Below, one piece after another: positions 7,113 to 15,735 of a DNA stretch of 33,956 nucleotides (position 1 is the first letter of the stretch; the number at the start of each line of letters is the position of its first letter). The position numbers and the translations under genes are program-made. This DNA is from Burkholderia arboris (lineage in GTDB: Bacteria; Pseudomonadota; Gammaproteobacteria; Burkholderiales; Burkholderiaceae): contig NZ_CABVPX010000054.1 of the NCBI RefSeq assembly GCF_902499125.1, forward strand, positions 1-33,956, written 5' to 3'. The notes beneath the pieces are model-generated. The model saw only the letters and a program-made list of their open reading frames with translations, had not been told where the DNA came from and did not search any database.

Positions 7113-8531
7113 ATGTCCTCCGAAGCTTTCGTTTCCGCGTGCCGCGACGCGATCGGCGCCGACTACGTGCTGACCGCCCCGCACGATACCGAACCGTTCC
7201 TGACCGACTGGCGCCGCCGCTACAAGGGCGCCGCGTGCGCCGTGCTGAAGCCCGCGAACACCGCCGAAGTCGCCGCGCTCGTGAAGCTGGCCAACGCGCA
7301 CGGCATCGCGCTCGTGCCGCAAGGCGGCAACACGGGCCTCGCCGGGGGCGCCACGCCCGATGCGAGCGGCAGCCAGGCCGTGCTGAGCGTCGCGCGCCTG
7401 AACCGCGTGCGCGCGCTCGATCCGCACAACAACACGATCACCGTCGAAGCCGGCGTGATCCTCGCCGACGTGCAGGCGCGCGCCCGCGAAGGCGGCCGGC
7501 TGTTCGCGCTGAGCCTCGCGGCGGAAGGCAGCTGCACGATCGGCGGCAACCTGTCGACCAATGCGGGCGGCACCGCGGTGCTGCGCTACGGCAACGCGCG
7601 CGAGCTGTGCCTCGGGCTCGAGGTCGTGACGCCGCAGGGCGAAATCTGGGACGGCCTGCGCGGACTGCGCAAGGACAACACCGGCTACGACCTGCGCGAC
7701 CTGTTCATCGGGGCGGAAGGCACGCTCGGGATCATCACCGCAGCCGTGATGAAGCTGCATCCGCTGCCGGCCGCACAGGTCACGGCGCTCGCCGCGCTCG
7801 AATCGCCGCACGCGGCGCTCGACTTCCTGTCGCTCGCGCAGCGCGCGGCCGGTCCGCTCCTGACCGGCTTCGAGCTGATGTCGGATTTCTGCATGCAGCT
7901 GGTCGGCAAGCACTACCCGCAGCTGCGCTACCCGTTCGCGCAGACGCATGCGCAGACGGTGCTGCTCGAGCTGTCCGACAACGAAAGCGAAGCGCATGCG
8001 CGCGCGCTGTTCGAGAAACTGATGGAAGAAGCGTTCGAGGCCGGGCTCGTGGTCGACGCGGTGGTCGCGGAGAACCTCGCGCAGTCGCGCGCGTTCTGGG
8101 GCCTGCGCGAGCACATCCCGCTCGCGCAGGCCGACGAAGGGCTCAACATCAAGCACGACATCGCGGTGCCGATCTCGTCGGTCGCGCGCTTCATCGACGA
8201 GACCGACGCGGCGATCCAGCAGGCCGCGCCGGGCGCGCGGATGGTCACGTTCGGCCACCTCGGCGACGGCAACCTCCACTACAACGTGCAGATGCCCGAA
8301 GGCAGCGATGCAAAGGCATTCCTCACCGCGTTCCAGGTGCCGATCAACCGGATCGTCTACGACAACGTGCACCGCCATCACGGCACGATCAGCGCGGAAC
8401 ACGGTATCGGCCAGTTGAAGATCGACGACGCGCAGCGCTACAAGTCGCCGGTCGAAACGACGCTGATGCACACGCTGAAGACCGCGCTCGATCCGCGCGG
8501 CCTGATGAATCCCGGCAAGGTCCTGCGCTGA
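7113..8531 (+). CDS. FAD-linked oxidase (GlcD / D-2-hydroxyacid dehydrogenase type)
   Basis: This protein of about 472 residues has a PCMH-type FAD-binding domain in its first half and an FAD-oxidase C-terminal domain. Visible motifs are PQGGNTGLAGGATP (pyrophosphate binding), GNLSTNAGGTAVLRYG and GAEGTLGIIT. In the C-terminal half, FGHLGDGNLHYN supplies the metal-binding His residues and HGTISAEHGIG follows. This pattern fits D-2-hydroxyglutarate, D-lactate or glycolate dehydrogenases; the substrate cannot be fixed from sequence. GTG 7107, ATG 7110 and ATG 7113 are adjacent candidate starts. I prefer 7113 because AAGG (7104-7107) then has five-base spacing. It lies 21 bases after the DUF2069 gene and 25 before the next gene, so it is probably in the wrbA operon. 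Confidence 0.92.
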   Translation: MSSEAFVSACRDAIGADYVLTAPHDTEPFLTDWRRRYKGAACAVLKPANTAEVAALVKLANAHGIALVPQGGNTGLAGGATPDASGSQAVLSVARLNRVRALDPHNNTITVEAGVILADVQARAREGGRLFALSLAAEGSCTIGGNLSTNAGGTAVLRYGNARELCLGLEVVTPQGEIWDGLRGLRKDNTGYDLRDLFIGAEGTLGIITAAVMKLHPLPAAQVTALAALESPHAALDFLSLAQRAAGPLLTGFELMSDFCMQLVGKHYPQLRYPFAQTHAQTVLLELSDNESEAHARALFEKLMEEAFEAGLVVDAVVAENLAQSRAFWGLREHIPLAQADEGLNIKHDIAVPISSVARFIDETDAAIQQAAPGARMVTFGHLGDGNLHYNVQMPEGSDAKAFLTAFQVPINRIVYDNVHRHHGTISAEHGIGQLKIDDAQRYKSPVETTLMHTLKTALDPRGLMNPGKVLR

Positions 8532-8556
8532 AGCCATCCACTCCGGAGCCCCGCCC

Positions 8557-9387
8557 GTGAAAGTCCGCGTCCTGTCCGACCTGCACCTCGAAAGCAACCA
8601 GCCCGACGTGATCGCGCATGCCGACGCGGATCTCGTCGTGCTGGCCGGCGACATCCACAATCACGCGGAAGGCCTGCGCTGGGCCGCCGAAACGTTCGAC
8701 CCGGCCGTGCCGGTGGTCTACGTGCCGGGCAACCACGAGTATTACGACGGGGAATTCGGGGCGCTCGAGACGGCAATGCGCGACGCGGCGCATGCGCTCG
8801 ACAACGTGCATTACCTGAACAATGGCGTCTACGTCGATCCCGGGCAGCGCTTCCGCGTGCTCGGCACGACGCTCTGGGCCGATTTTTCGCTGTTCGGCAA
8901 CGACGACGCCAGCGTGGCGGGCGCAATCGAGGCCGCGCTGCGCGTGATGCTCGATTTCAAGGGATTGATCCAGGTGACCTGGCCGCACGACGCGGCGCTG
9001 CATGCGGCGCCGGGCACGCAGGAACGGGATTTCTCGCCGGCCGACGCGATCGCGCTGCACCGGCAAGGCCGCGCATGGCTGGAAGCGCAACTCGCGACGC
9101 CGTTCGCGGGCAAGACGATCGTCGTCACCCATCATGCGCCGCACCGGCGTTCGCTGGCAGAACGCTATGCGGAAGATCTCGCTTCGGCGGGGTTTGTGAC
9201 GGACATGGCGGAACTGGTGCGGCCGCCGGTGGATCTGTGGCTCCACGGCCACACGCATACGTCATTCGACTATGTTGCGGACGGCGGCACGCGCGTGGTG
9301 TGCAACCCGCGCGGCTACATCCACCGGCGCACCGGCGAACGGGAAAATGCCGCGTTCGCGTGGGACAAGGTCGTCGAGCTCGGCTGA
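8557..9387 (+). CDS. Calcineurin-like metallophosphoesterase
   Basis: This 276-residue protein carries the complete metallophosphoesterase motif series: SDLHLE (Asp8, His10), AGDIHNH, PGNHEYYDG, VVTHHAPH and WLHGHTHTSFD. It should bind two metal ions and hydrolyse phosphomono- or diesters; the substrate is unknown. The start is GTG 8557, with GGAG (8545-8548) eight bases upstream. There is no signal peptide, so it is cytoplasmic. It lies 25 bases after the FAD oxidase and is likely the last gene of the wrbA run. Confidence 0.92.
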   Translation: MKVRVLSDLHLESNQPDVIAHADADLVVLAGDIHNHAEGLRWAAETFDPAVPVVYVPGNHEYYDGEFGALETAMRDAAHALDNVHYLNNGVYVDPGQRFRVLGTTLWADFSLFGNDDASVAGAIEAALRVMLDFKGLIQVTWPHDAALHAAPGTQERDFSPADAIALHRQGRAWLEAQLATPFAGKTIVVTHHAPHRRSLAERYAEDLASAGFVTDMAELVRPPVDLWLHGHTHTSFDYVADGGTRVVCNPRGYIHRRTGERENAAFAWDKVVELG

Positions 9388-9401
9388 GCGCCGGCCCGGG
9401 C

Positions 9402-9418
9402 GGCCGCGTTGCGCGGCC
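9402..9418 (+). terminator. Weak hairpin after the metallophosphoesterase
   Basis: A 7-bp GC stem (9402-9408 with 9412-9418) with a three-base loop stands 14 bases after the stop. It is followed only by TT, so terminator function is uncertain. Confidence 0.35.
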
Positions 9419-9445
9419 TTCCCGACCTGAAGTGTGACGGCAGGA

Positions 9446-9598
9446 TCAGCGGCCCGGGCGGCGCGGCTCGCGCACGCGCACCGGAACCGGCTTCATCTGC
9501 GCCTTCGCCTTCATCGCACGCAGCAGGTCGCGGGTCGCCGCGGCGGCGGCAGCCGCGCCCAGCAGAACGCCAAGGCCGATCATCAGGTGCGTATCCAT
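9446..9598 (-). CDS. Small single-pass membrane protein
   Basis: This 50-residue protein begins MDTHLMIGLGVLLGAAAAAAA, one hydrophobic N-terminal segment, and ends in a basic tail (residues about 22-50, with RDLLRAMKAKAQ and RVREPRRPGR). The predicted topology places the basic tail in the cytoplasm. GGAG lies six bases before ATG 9598, which supports translation. I recognise no family. The upstream minus-strand TTGATA (plus 9637-9642) could be a -35, but the matching -10 is poor. It is probably a real small gene. Confidence 0.6.
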   Translation of the reverse strand: MDTHLMIGLGVLLGAAAAAAATRDLLRAMKAKAQMKPVPVRVREPRRPGR

Positions 9599-9715
9599 TG
9601 CTACTCCGGTGTGGTGTATCTCGTTAATTCCCACAGTATCAAACTGTCTGACACACGTTCGTAAAAAAATGTTGCGTGAAGGACAAATCTCGTCAGATAG
9701 CCGCCAACCGCGCTG

Positions 9716-10657
9716 TCATGTCGCACGCGTGTACTGCTCGAGCGCGGCTTCGTCCGCTTCGAGCGTGGCCGGCAACTCGTCGCGCAGGAAATCGACCCAG
9801 GTGCGAATTTTCGCGTCGAGGTACTGGCGCGACGGATACAGCGCGTAGATGTTCATCACGTGCGACCGGTACTCCGGCATCACGCGCACGATGTGCCCGC
9901 TGCGCAGCCAGCCGATCGCCGAATAGAGCGGCAGCCCGCCGACCCCCATCCCCTCCCGCACGGCCACCGCGAGCGCCTCGGCGACGTTCACGCGGAACGG
10001 CGGCGCCGTGATCGGCACGACCTCGTCGCCGTTCGGCCCCGCCAGCGCCCATTCGTCGAAGTGAAAACCCGGCGCGACCATCCCGAGGCACACGTGCTGC
10101 GCGAGATCGGCCGGCCGCTGCGGCACGCCGTGCGCCTCGACGTAGCCCGGCGACGCACAGACGACGCTGTAGCTCTCGCCGAGCCGCTGCGACACGAGCC
10201 CCGAATCGGGCAGGTCGCGGCCGACGACGATCGCGACGTCGTACCCCTCGTCGAGCAGGTCGGGCATCCGCTGCGCGAGCGTCAGCTCGACGTGCACGTC
10301 CGGGTAGCGCTCGCGGTAGCGCGCGATCGCCGGCACCAGGTAGTGCTGGCCGAGGCTCGTGAAGCAATGGACCTTCAGCTTGCCCGACGGGCGCGCATGC
10401 GCGTCGCCCGCCTCGGCTTCGGCCTGGTCGACGTACGCCAGGATCTGCTCGCAGCGCTGCAGGTAGCGCTCGCCGGCTTCGGTCAACGCGATCCGGCGCG
10501 TCGTGCGGTTCAGGAGACGCGTGCGCAGGTGCGCCTCGAGATCCGAGACTGCGCGCGACGCGTAGGCGGTGGTCGAATTCATCTGCTGGGCGGCCGCGGT
10601 AAAGCTTCCCGCGTCGACCACGCGGACGAACACCCGCATGTTTTGTAACGTATCCAT
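9716..10657 (-). CDS. LysR-family regulator of the divergent efflux operon
   Basis: This 313-residue protein has an N-terminal winged helix-turn-helix (MDTLQNMRVFVRVVDAGSF, then TAAAQQMNSTTAYASRAVSDLE, split here at the domain turn) and a periplasmic-binding-protein-like effector domain from about residue 92. It resembles the CrgA/AaeR-type LysR subgroup. LysR genes usually lie divergent from their target, and here the target would be the four-gene efflux operon starting at 10815; fusaric-acid and aromatic-acid efflux operons (fus, aae) carry such regulators. ATG 10657 is chosen because the family starts at MDTLQNM; an ATG at 10705 would overlap the operator dyad. The inducer is unknown, probably an aromatic acid (inference). 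Confidence 0.92.
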   Translation of the reverse strand: MDTLQNMRVFVRVVDAGSFTAAAQQMNSTTAYASRAVSDLEAHLRTRLLNRTTRRIALTEAGERYLQRCEQILAYVDQAEAEAGDAHARPSGKLKVHCFTSLGQHYLVPAIARYRERYPDVHVELTLAQRMPDLLDEGYDVAIVVGRDLPDSGLVSQRLGESYSVVCASPGYVEAHGVPQRPADLAQHVCLGMVAPGFHFDEWALAGPNGDEVVPITAPPFRVNVAEALAVAVREGMGVGGLPLYSAIGWLRSGHIVRVMPEYRSHVMNIYALYPSRQYLDAKIRTWVDFLRDELPATLEADEAALEQYTRAT

Positions 10658-10684
10658 CCCATTACCCGTTTGAATCCGGAGGGA

Positions 10685-10705
10685 TTGTTGCACAGGGGCC
10701 AACAA
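10685..10705. promoter_or_regulatory. Candidate LysR operator (T-N11-A dyad)
   Basis: TTGTTG (10685-10690) and CAACAA (10700-10705) form a perfect 6-bp inverted repeat with a nine-base spacer. It contains the T-N11-A pattern typical of LysR recognition sites. It lies 27 bases upstream of the LysR ATG and about 66 bases upstream of the efflux operon -10 element, a normal place for autorepression plus activation. Confidence 0.6.
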
Positions 10706-10771
10706 ATATTATCTCAGGATTCGTAAAAATGACTTGCACCGTTGTCCATTTATTCAGGAATCACTGAAAAA

Positions 10772-10777
10772 TATAAT
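10772..10777 (+). promoter_or_regulatory. Candidate -10 element of the efflux operon
   Basis: A perfect TATAAT lies in an AT-rich stretch 37 bases before the GTG start. The hexamer at 17-base spacing (TTTATT) is a weak -35, which is usual for activator-dependent LysR-type promoters. Confidence 0.55.
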
Positions 10778-10803
10778 CGCATCCGACTCATCTATATCCG
10801 AAA

Positions 10804-10808
10804 GGGAG
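10804..10808 (+). promoter_or_regulatory. Ribosome binding site deciding the GTG start of the outer-membrane gene
   Basis: GGGAG lies six bases before GTG 10815. This start gives a compact lipoprotein signal peptide; the frame is also open upstream but has no such site and would spoil the signal. Confidence 0.75.
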
Positions 10809-10814
10809 AAAATC

Positions 10815-12392
10815 GTGCAGTCTCCGGCGACAAAAGGGACGCTCGCACTGGCGGTTCTTGCAGTCTCATTAATAATGGCCGGCTGCGCGAGCATGGGCGC
10901 CAACAACAAGCCGCAATCGGCCCGCATCGAGGCGAACGCGCTCGACGCCGGCGCCGCGATCCGCGCGGCCGACCGCGACGCGGGCTGGCCCGCGGCGGAC
11001 TGGTGGCGAGCCTATCGCGATCCGCAGCTCGACACGTGGATCGCCGCCGCCCAGGCCGGCAACCCGACCCTCGCGGCGGCCGAGGCGCGCGTGCGCGAAG
11101 CGCAGGCGATGGCGCGCGTCGCCCGCTCGGCCGAACTGCCGCAGATCAACGGCAACCTGTCGCTGACGCGCGAGCACTGGCCCGACAACGTGTTCTACGG
11201 CCCGGGCCCGCTCGCGAACGCCGACACGTGGAACAACACCGGCACGCTCGGCCTGTCGTATCACCTCGACCTGTGGGGCAAGGACAAGAACGCGACCGAA
11301 CGCGCGCTCGACACCGCGCATGCGACCGCGGCCGATGCACGAGCGGCGAAGCTCGAGCTCGAAGTCAACGTCGTGCGCGCGTATGTCGGCATGTCGATGA
11401 ACTACGCGCTGCTCGACCTCGCGCATGAAACGTTCGAACGCCAGCGTTCGCTCGCCGATCTCGCGCGCAAGCGGCTGCAGGCCGGCCTCGGCACGCAGCT
11501 CGAAGTGAGCCAGGCGGAATCGACGCTGCCCGACTACGAGCGCCAGATCGACAGCTATGAGGAAGCGGTCCAGCTCGCGCGCCACCAGCTCGCCGCACTG
11601 GCCGGCAAGGGCCCGGGCGCCGGCGACGCGATCAAGCGGCCGCAACTGTCGCTCGATGCGCCGGCCGGGCTGCCGTCGGCAATGCCGGCCGATCTGCTCG
11701 GCCGCCGCCCCGACGTCGTCGCGGCGCGCTGGACGGTCGACGCGCAGGCGCGCGGCATCGATGTCGCGAAGGCGTCGTTCTACCCGAACATCGACCTGCT
11801 CGCGACGGTCGGCGGCTTCGGCGTGACCGCGCCGTTCACCGACTTCCTGCGCGCGATGAACGGCGGCTGGACGGCCGGCCCCGCGCTGTCGCTGCCGATT
11901 TTCGAAGGCGGCCGGCTGCGTGCGCAGCTCGGCGCGGCGAACGCGGGCTACGACCAGGCGGTCGAGCGCTACAACCAGACGATCGTCGGCGCGCTCAAGG
12001 ACATCGCCGACCAGGTCGTGCGGATCCGCTCGCTCGATACGCAGAAGAAGGACGCCGCGCGCTCGGTGGCCGCCAACGACCGCAGCTACCAGCTGTCGCG
12101 CGAAGGCTTCCGCCGCGGGCTGACCGATTACGTGAACGTGCTGGTCGCGCAACAGCAACTGCTGCGCGCGCAGGAGACGGCCGCCCGCATCGATGCGGAA
12201 CGCCTCGCCGCGCATGCACAGCTGATGGCCGCGCTCGGCGGCGGAGTCGAGACGGGCACGGACGTACCGAAGGACGAGACGGCCGGCGCCGCCGCGCCGG
12301 CTGCCGCGTCGGGCACGAAGCCCGTGGCAGCCGCCGCCCGGCCCGCGCAGGTCGCGACCGCCGGTGCGTCCGGCGCAACGGCCGCACGGTAA
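10815..12392 (+). CDS. Outer-membrane efflux lipoprotein (NodT/OprM family)
   Basis: This 525-residue protein is the outer-membrane channel of a tripartite pump. From the GTG start it has a lipoprotein signal (GTLALAVLAVSLIMAGC, lipidated Cys at residue 24), then two OEP repeats. Family hallmarks include PAADWWRAYRDPQLDTWI, the LGLSYHLDLWGKDKN segment, DLLGRRPDVVAARW and LPIFEGGRLRAQLG. The last 45 or so residues after LMAALGGG form a low-complexity Ala/Pro/Thr tail not needed for the fold. It is first in the operon, 14 bases before the FUSC gene. Together with FUSC, DUF1656 and HlyD genes it resembles the fusaric-acid resistance (fus) arrangement; the substrate here is inference. Confidence 0.94.
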   Translation: MQSPATKGTLALAVLAVSLIMAGCASMGANNKPQSARIEANALDAGAAIRAADRDAGWPAADWWRAYRDPQLDTWIAAAQAGNPTLAAAEARVREAQAMARVARSAELPQINGNLSLTREHWPDNVFYGPGPLANADTWNNTGTLGLSYHLDLWGKDKNATERALDTAHATAADARAAKLELEVNVVRAYVGMSMNYALLDLAHETFERQRSLADLARKRLQAGLGTQLEVSQAESTLPDYERQIDSYEEAVQLARHQLAALAGKGPGAGDAIKRPQLSLDAPAGLPSAMPADLLGRRPDVVAARWTVDAQARGIDVAKASFYPNIDLLATVGGFGVTAPFTDFLRAMNGGWTAGPALSLPIFEGGRLRAQLGAANAGYDQAVERYNQTIVGALKDIADQVVRIRSLDTQKKDAARSVAANDRSYQLSREGFRRGLTDYVNVLVAQQQLLRAQETAARIDAERLAAHAQLMAALGGGVETGTDVPKDETAGAAAPAAASGTKPVAAAARPAQVATAGASGATAAR

Positions 12393-12406
12393 CGCGGAGC
12401 GCCGCC

Positions 12407-14611
12407 ATGTCAGCCTCCTCCCCCGCTTCCACGCCCGCCGGCGGTCCGGTCGCGGCCTGGTATGCCGCATTCGGCGACTGGGCCCGCACCGACGGCGCCG
12501 CGTGGCTCTACCTGTTCAAGGCGCTGCTCGCCGCGTTCATCGCGACCGGCGTATCGATGCGGCTCGACCTGCCCGCGCCGAAAACGGCGATGACGACGGT
12601 ATTCATCGTGATGCAGCCGCAAAGCGGCGCGGTGCTCGCGAAGAGCTTCTACCGCGTCGCCGGCACGATCTTCGGGCTGATCGCGACGCTCACGTTCGTC
12701 GGACTGTTCCCGCAGCAGCCGCAACTGTTCCTGCTGGCGGTCGCGCTGTGGGTCGCGCTGTGCACGGCCGGCGCCGCGCGCAACCGCAACTTCCGCAGCT
12801 ACGGCTTCCTGCTGGCCGGCTATACGACCGCGCTGATCGGGCTGCCCGCGTCGCAGCACCCGGACGGCGCGTTCATGAGCGCAATGACGCGCGTGGCCGA
12901 AATCATGGTCGGGATCGTGTCGGCCGGCGTGGTCAGCGCACTCGTGTTTCCGCAGACCACCGGCGAGCAGATGCGCACGACGGTACGCAAGCGCTTCGGC
13001 AGCTTCGTCGACTACGTCGCATCAGCGCTGTCGGGCTCGCTCGACCGCGCGCATATCGAAACCATCCACACGCGCTTCGTCGCGGACGTGGTCGGGTTCG
13101 AGGCCGCGCGCAGCATGGCCGTGTTCGAGGATCCGGACACGCGGATGCGCAGCGGCCGCCTCGCGCGGCTGAACAGCGAATTCATGAGCGCATCGAGTCG
13201 CTTCCATGCGCTGCACCAGCTGATGAACCGGCTGCATGCGGCCGGCGCGCAGGCCGCGATCGACGCGATCGAGCCGTACTTCCGCGAAATCGCCCCGCTG
13301 CTGCTGACGCCCGCCGGCGAACCGGTGCGCTCGTCGACCGATGCGGGCCACGCGGCCGAGCAACTGCTCACGTGGCGCGATGCGCTGCCGCGCCGCATCC
13401 GTGCGACCCGCGCGGCGCTCGAAACGCAGCCGGACTTTCCGTTGCTCGATTTCGACACGGCCGCCGAACTGCTGTACCGCTTCATCACCGACCTGCACGA
13501 GTACGCGGCCACCTACGCGTCGCTGTCGACCGCGACGCACGAGCGCGAACGCTGGATCGAGCGTTACGAGCCGCGCACCAACATGACGGCGATGGTGATC
13601 GCGGCGATTCGCACCGCGACCGTGATCCTCGTGCTCGGGTGGTTCTGGATCGAGACCGCGTGGCCGAGCGGCGTGACGCTCACGCTGACGGCGGCGGCCA
13701 CCTGCGCGCTCGCGTCGTCGACGCCGCGTCCGACCGCGATGTCCGCGCAGATGGGCATGGGCACCGCGCTCGCCGTCTGTACGGGCTTCCTGCTGACGTT
13801 CGGCATCTATCCGCACATCGACGGTTTCCCGCTGCTGTGCGTCGCGCTCGCACCGTTGCTCGCGATCGGCATCTACATGACGCTGAAGCCGAAGCTCGCC
13901 GGCTACGGGATGGGCTACCTGATCTTCTTCAGCTTCCTCGCCGGCCCGGACAACATCACGCACTACGATCCGACCAGCTTCATGAACGATTCGCTCGCGC
14001 TCGTGCTGTCGATGCTGGTGTCGGCGATCGCGTTCGCGGTGCTGTTCCCGCCGACCGCGCCGTGGCTCAAGAAGCGCCTGTTCGCCGACCTGCGCCACCA
14101 GGCCGTCGCGGCCGGCCACGCGCGGCTCGCGGGCTTGCGCACACGCTTCGAAAGCGGCGCGCGCGACCTGATGTACCAGGCGCACACGCTGTCGGCCGAC
14201 CAGCCCGACGTGCAGCGCGACGCGCTGCGCTGGATGTTCGCGGTGCTCGAAACCGGCAACGCGACGATCGACCTGCGCCACGAGCTGGCGACGCTGCCGC
14301 CCGACCCGCGCTATGCGCCGGCGATGCCGTGGCGTCGCGCGATCGAGTCGATGCGCAGCGCGCTGTCTGCGCTGTTCTCGAAGCCGAGCGCCGCGCGTTT
14401 CGATGCGACGCTCGCCGCGACCAATGCGGCGATCGATGCGACCCGGCAGACGCTCGACGCGTTCGAGCCGTCGCGCGAAGAGCGCCACCGGCTGCAGCGC
14501 ATCCTGAGCCACCTGCATTTCGTGCGTACCGCGCTGCTCGATCCGGAATCGCCGCTCGAGCCGCTCAACCGCAACCGCCCCGTGCTGCCCCAACCAGGAG
14601 CCTCGTCATGA
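12407..14611 (+). CDS. FUSC-family inner-membrane efflux protein (FusC/AaeB-like)
   Basis: This 734-residue protein has the duplicated architecture of the FUSC / aromatic acid exporter family. Membrane cluster 1 spans about residues 28-180 and cluster 2 about 394-560, each followed by a long soluble region. Family-like segments are MRLDLPAPKTAMTTVFIVMQ and PKLAGYGMGYLIFFSFLAGP. Such proteins export fusaric acid, p-hydroxybenzoate or related aromatic acids, driven by the proton gradient, with a HlyD adaptor. GGAG lies eight bases before ATG 12407. Its stop overlaps the DUF1656 start (ATGA), so the two are translationally coupled. The length is normal. The substrate is unproven. Confidence 0.94.
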   Translation: MSASSPASTPAGGPVAAWYAAFGDWARTDGAAWLYLFKALLAAFIATGVSMRLDLPAPKTAMTTVFIVMQPQSGAVLAKSFYRVAGTIFGLIATLTFVGLFPQQPQLFLLAVALWVALCTAGAARNRNFRSYGFLLAGYTTALIGLPASQHPDGAFMSAMTRVAEIMVGIVSAGVVSALVFPQTTGEQMRTTVRKRFGSFVDYVASALSGSLDRAHIETIHTRFVADVVGFEAARSMAVFEDPDTRMRSGRLARLNSEFMSASSRFHALHQLMNRLHAAGAQAAIDAIEPYFREIAPLLLTPAGEPVRSSTDAGHAAEQLLTWRDALPRRIRATRAALETQPDFPLLDFDTAAELLYRFITDLHEYAATYASLSTATHERERWIERYEPRTNMTAMVIAAIRTATVILVLGWFWIETAWPSGVTLTLTAAATCALASSTPRPTAMSAQMGMGTALAVCTGFLLTFGIYPHIDGFPLLCVALAPLLAIGIYMTLKPKLAGYGMGYLIFFSFLAGPDNITHYDPTSFMNDSLALVLSMLVSAIAFAVLFPPTAPWLKKRLFADLRHQAVAAGHARLAGLRTRFESGARDLMYQAHTLSADQPDVQRDALRWMFAVLETGNATIDLRHELATLPPDPRYAPAMPWRRAIESMRSALSALFSKPSAARFDATLAATNAAIDATRQTLDAFEPSREERHRLQRILSHLHFVRTALLDPESPLEPLNRNRPVLPQPGASS

Positions 14612-14811
14612 TGCCGCGTGAAATCGCCATTCTCGATGCCTACATGCCCACGGTGGTCCTGATGTTCGTCCTGGGCGCGCTCGCGACCTGGGCCGTCGAC
14701 CGCCTGCTCGCCTACACGGGCCTCTACCGTCTCGTCTGGCACCCGTCGCTGTTCCGGGCCTGCCTTCTCGTCTGTATTTGCGGCGGACTGAGTCTCGCCG
14801 TCTACCGTTGA
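14608..14811 (+). CDS. DUF1656 (AaeX-like) small membrane protein
   Basis: This 67-residue protein has two hydrophobic segments (about residues 13-31 and 50-64) and matches the DUF1656/AaeX family, which regularly sits between FUSC and HlyD genes in aromatic-acid efflux operons. Its exact role in the pump is unknown. GGAG (14597-14600) is seven bases from the first of two adjacent ATG codons. It overlaps the FUSC stop by four bases and ends 12 bases before the HlyD gene. Confidence 0.9.
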   Translation: MMPREIAILDAYMPTVVLMFVLGALATWAVDRLLAYTGLYRLVWHPSLFRACLLVCICGGLSLAVYR

Positions 14812-14823
14812 TTCCGAACCATC

Positions 14824-15699
14824 ATGATTCTCAGAAAACTCTTCGGCTTCGTCGCGACCGCCGTCATCCTTCTCGTCGCGATCCTGATCGGGCGCTCGCT
14901 GTGGGTGCACTACATGGACGATCCGTGGACGCGCGACGGGCGCGTGCGCGCCGAGATCGTCAACGTCGCGCCGGACGTGTCGGGCGCGATCGTCGAGCTG
15001 CCGGTGCATGACAACCAGCTCGTGAAGAAAGGCGACCTGATCATGCAGATCGACCCGTCGCACTACCAGATCGCGGTCGAGCAGGCACAGGCGGCCGTGG
15101 CCGCCCGCCGTGCGGAACTGCAGATGCGCCGCGACGACGCGGCCCGCCGCGCGGACCTCGATGCGCTCGTCGTGTCGAAGGAAAACCGCGAGAACGCCGC
15201 GCACAGTGCGTCGAGCGCCGATGCGCAGTACCAGCAGGCGATCGCCGCGCTCGACGCCGCGAAGCTCAACCTCGAGCGTACGCGCGTGGTCGCGCCGGTC
15301 GACGGCTACATCACGAACCTGCAGACGTTCAAGGGCAACTATGCGGTGGCCGGCCAGGCGAAGCTCGCGATCGTCGACAGCCACTCGTTCTGGGTCTACG
15401 GCTATTTCGAGGAAACCAAGCTGCCGCGCGTGAAGATCGGCGCACCGGCCGAAATGCGGCTGATGAGCGGCGGCGTGATGAAGGGCCACGTCGAGAGCAT
15501 CTCGCGCGGCATCTACGATCGCGACAACCCGCAAAGCCGCGACCTCGTCGCGGACGTGAACCCGACCTTCAACTGGGTGCGCCTCGCGCAGCGCGTGCCG
15601 GTGCGCATCAGGATCGACGAAGTGCCGGCCGACGTGGTGCTGTCGGCGGGTACGACCTGCACGGTCATCATCGATCCCGACAAGCAGAAGAAGTCGTAA
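14824..15699 (+). CDS. HlyD-family membrane fusion (adaptor) protein
   Basis: This 291-residue periplasmic adaptor is anchored by one N-terminal membrane segment (about residues 7-25). A biotinyl-lipoyl-like domain contains VNVAPDVSGAIVELPVHDNQ and VKKGDLIMQIDPSHY. A coiled-coil hairpin of about residues 80-150 follows, and then a beta-barrel domain (RTRVVAPVDGYITNL, DSHSFWVYGYFEETKLPRV). It would link the FUSC pump to the outer-membrane lipoprotein. The length is typical of AaeA-like adaptors. It is last in the operon and is followed by a palindromic hairpin. Confidence 0.94.
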   Translation: MILRKLFGFVATAVILLVAILIGRSLWVHYMDDPWTRDGRVRAEIVNVAPDVSGAIVELPVHDNQLVKKGDLIMQIDPSHYQIAVEQAQAAVAARRAELQMRRDDAARRADLDALVVSKENRENAAHSASSADAQYQQAIAALDAAKLNLERTRVVAPVDGYITNLQTFKGNYAVAGQAKLAIVDSHSFWVYGYFEETKLPRVKIGAPAEMRLMSGGVMKGHVESISRGIYDRDNPQSRDLVADVNPTFNWVRLAQRVPVRIRIDEVPADVVLSAGTTCTVIIDPDKQKKS

Positions 15700-15709
15700 G
15701 CGCATGACG

Positions 15710-15731
15710 GCCGGGCGGCATGCCGCCCGGC
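15710..15731. terminator. Bidirectional terminator between convergent genes
   Basis: A perfect 22-base palindrome gives an 11-bp GC-rich arm pair centred at 15720/15721. It lies between the stops of the HlyD gene (15699) and the EpsG-like gene (15736). There is no long T run on either side, so it may rely on its GC-rich stem. Confidence 0.55.
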
Positions 15732-15735
15732 TGCC

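Noticed and set aside
10869..12470. A 533-codon minus-strand frame opposite the outer-membrane efflux gene
   Set aside because: It is a shadow of a gene with clear family motifs. It has no ribosome site and an arginine-rich composition without motifs.
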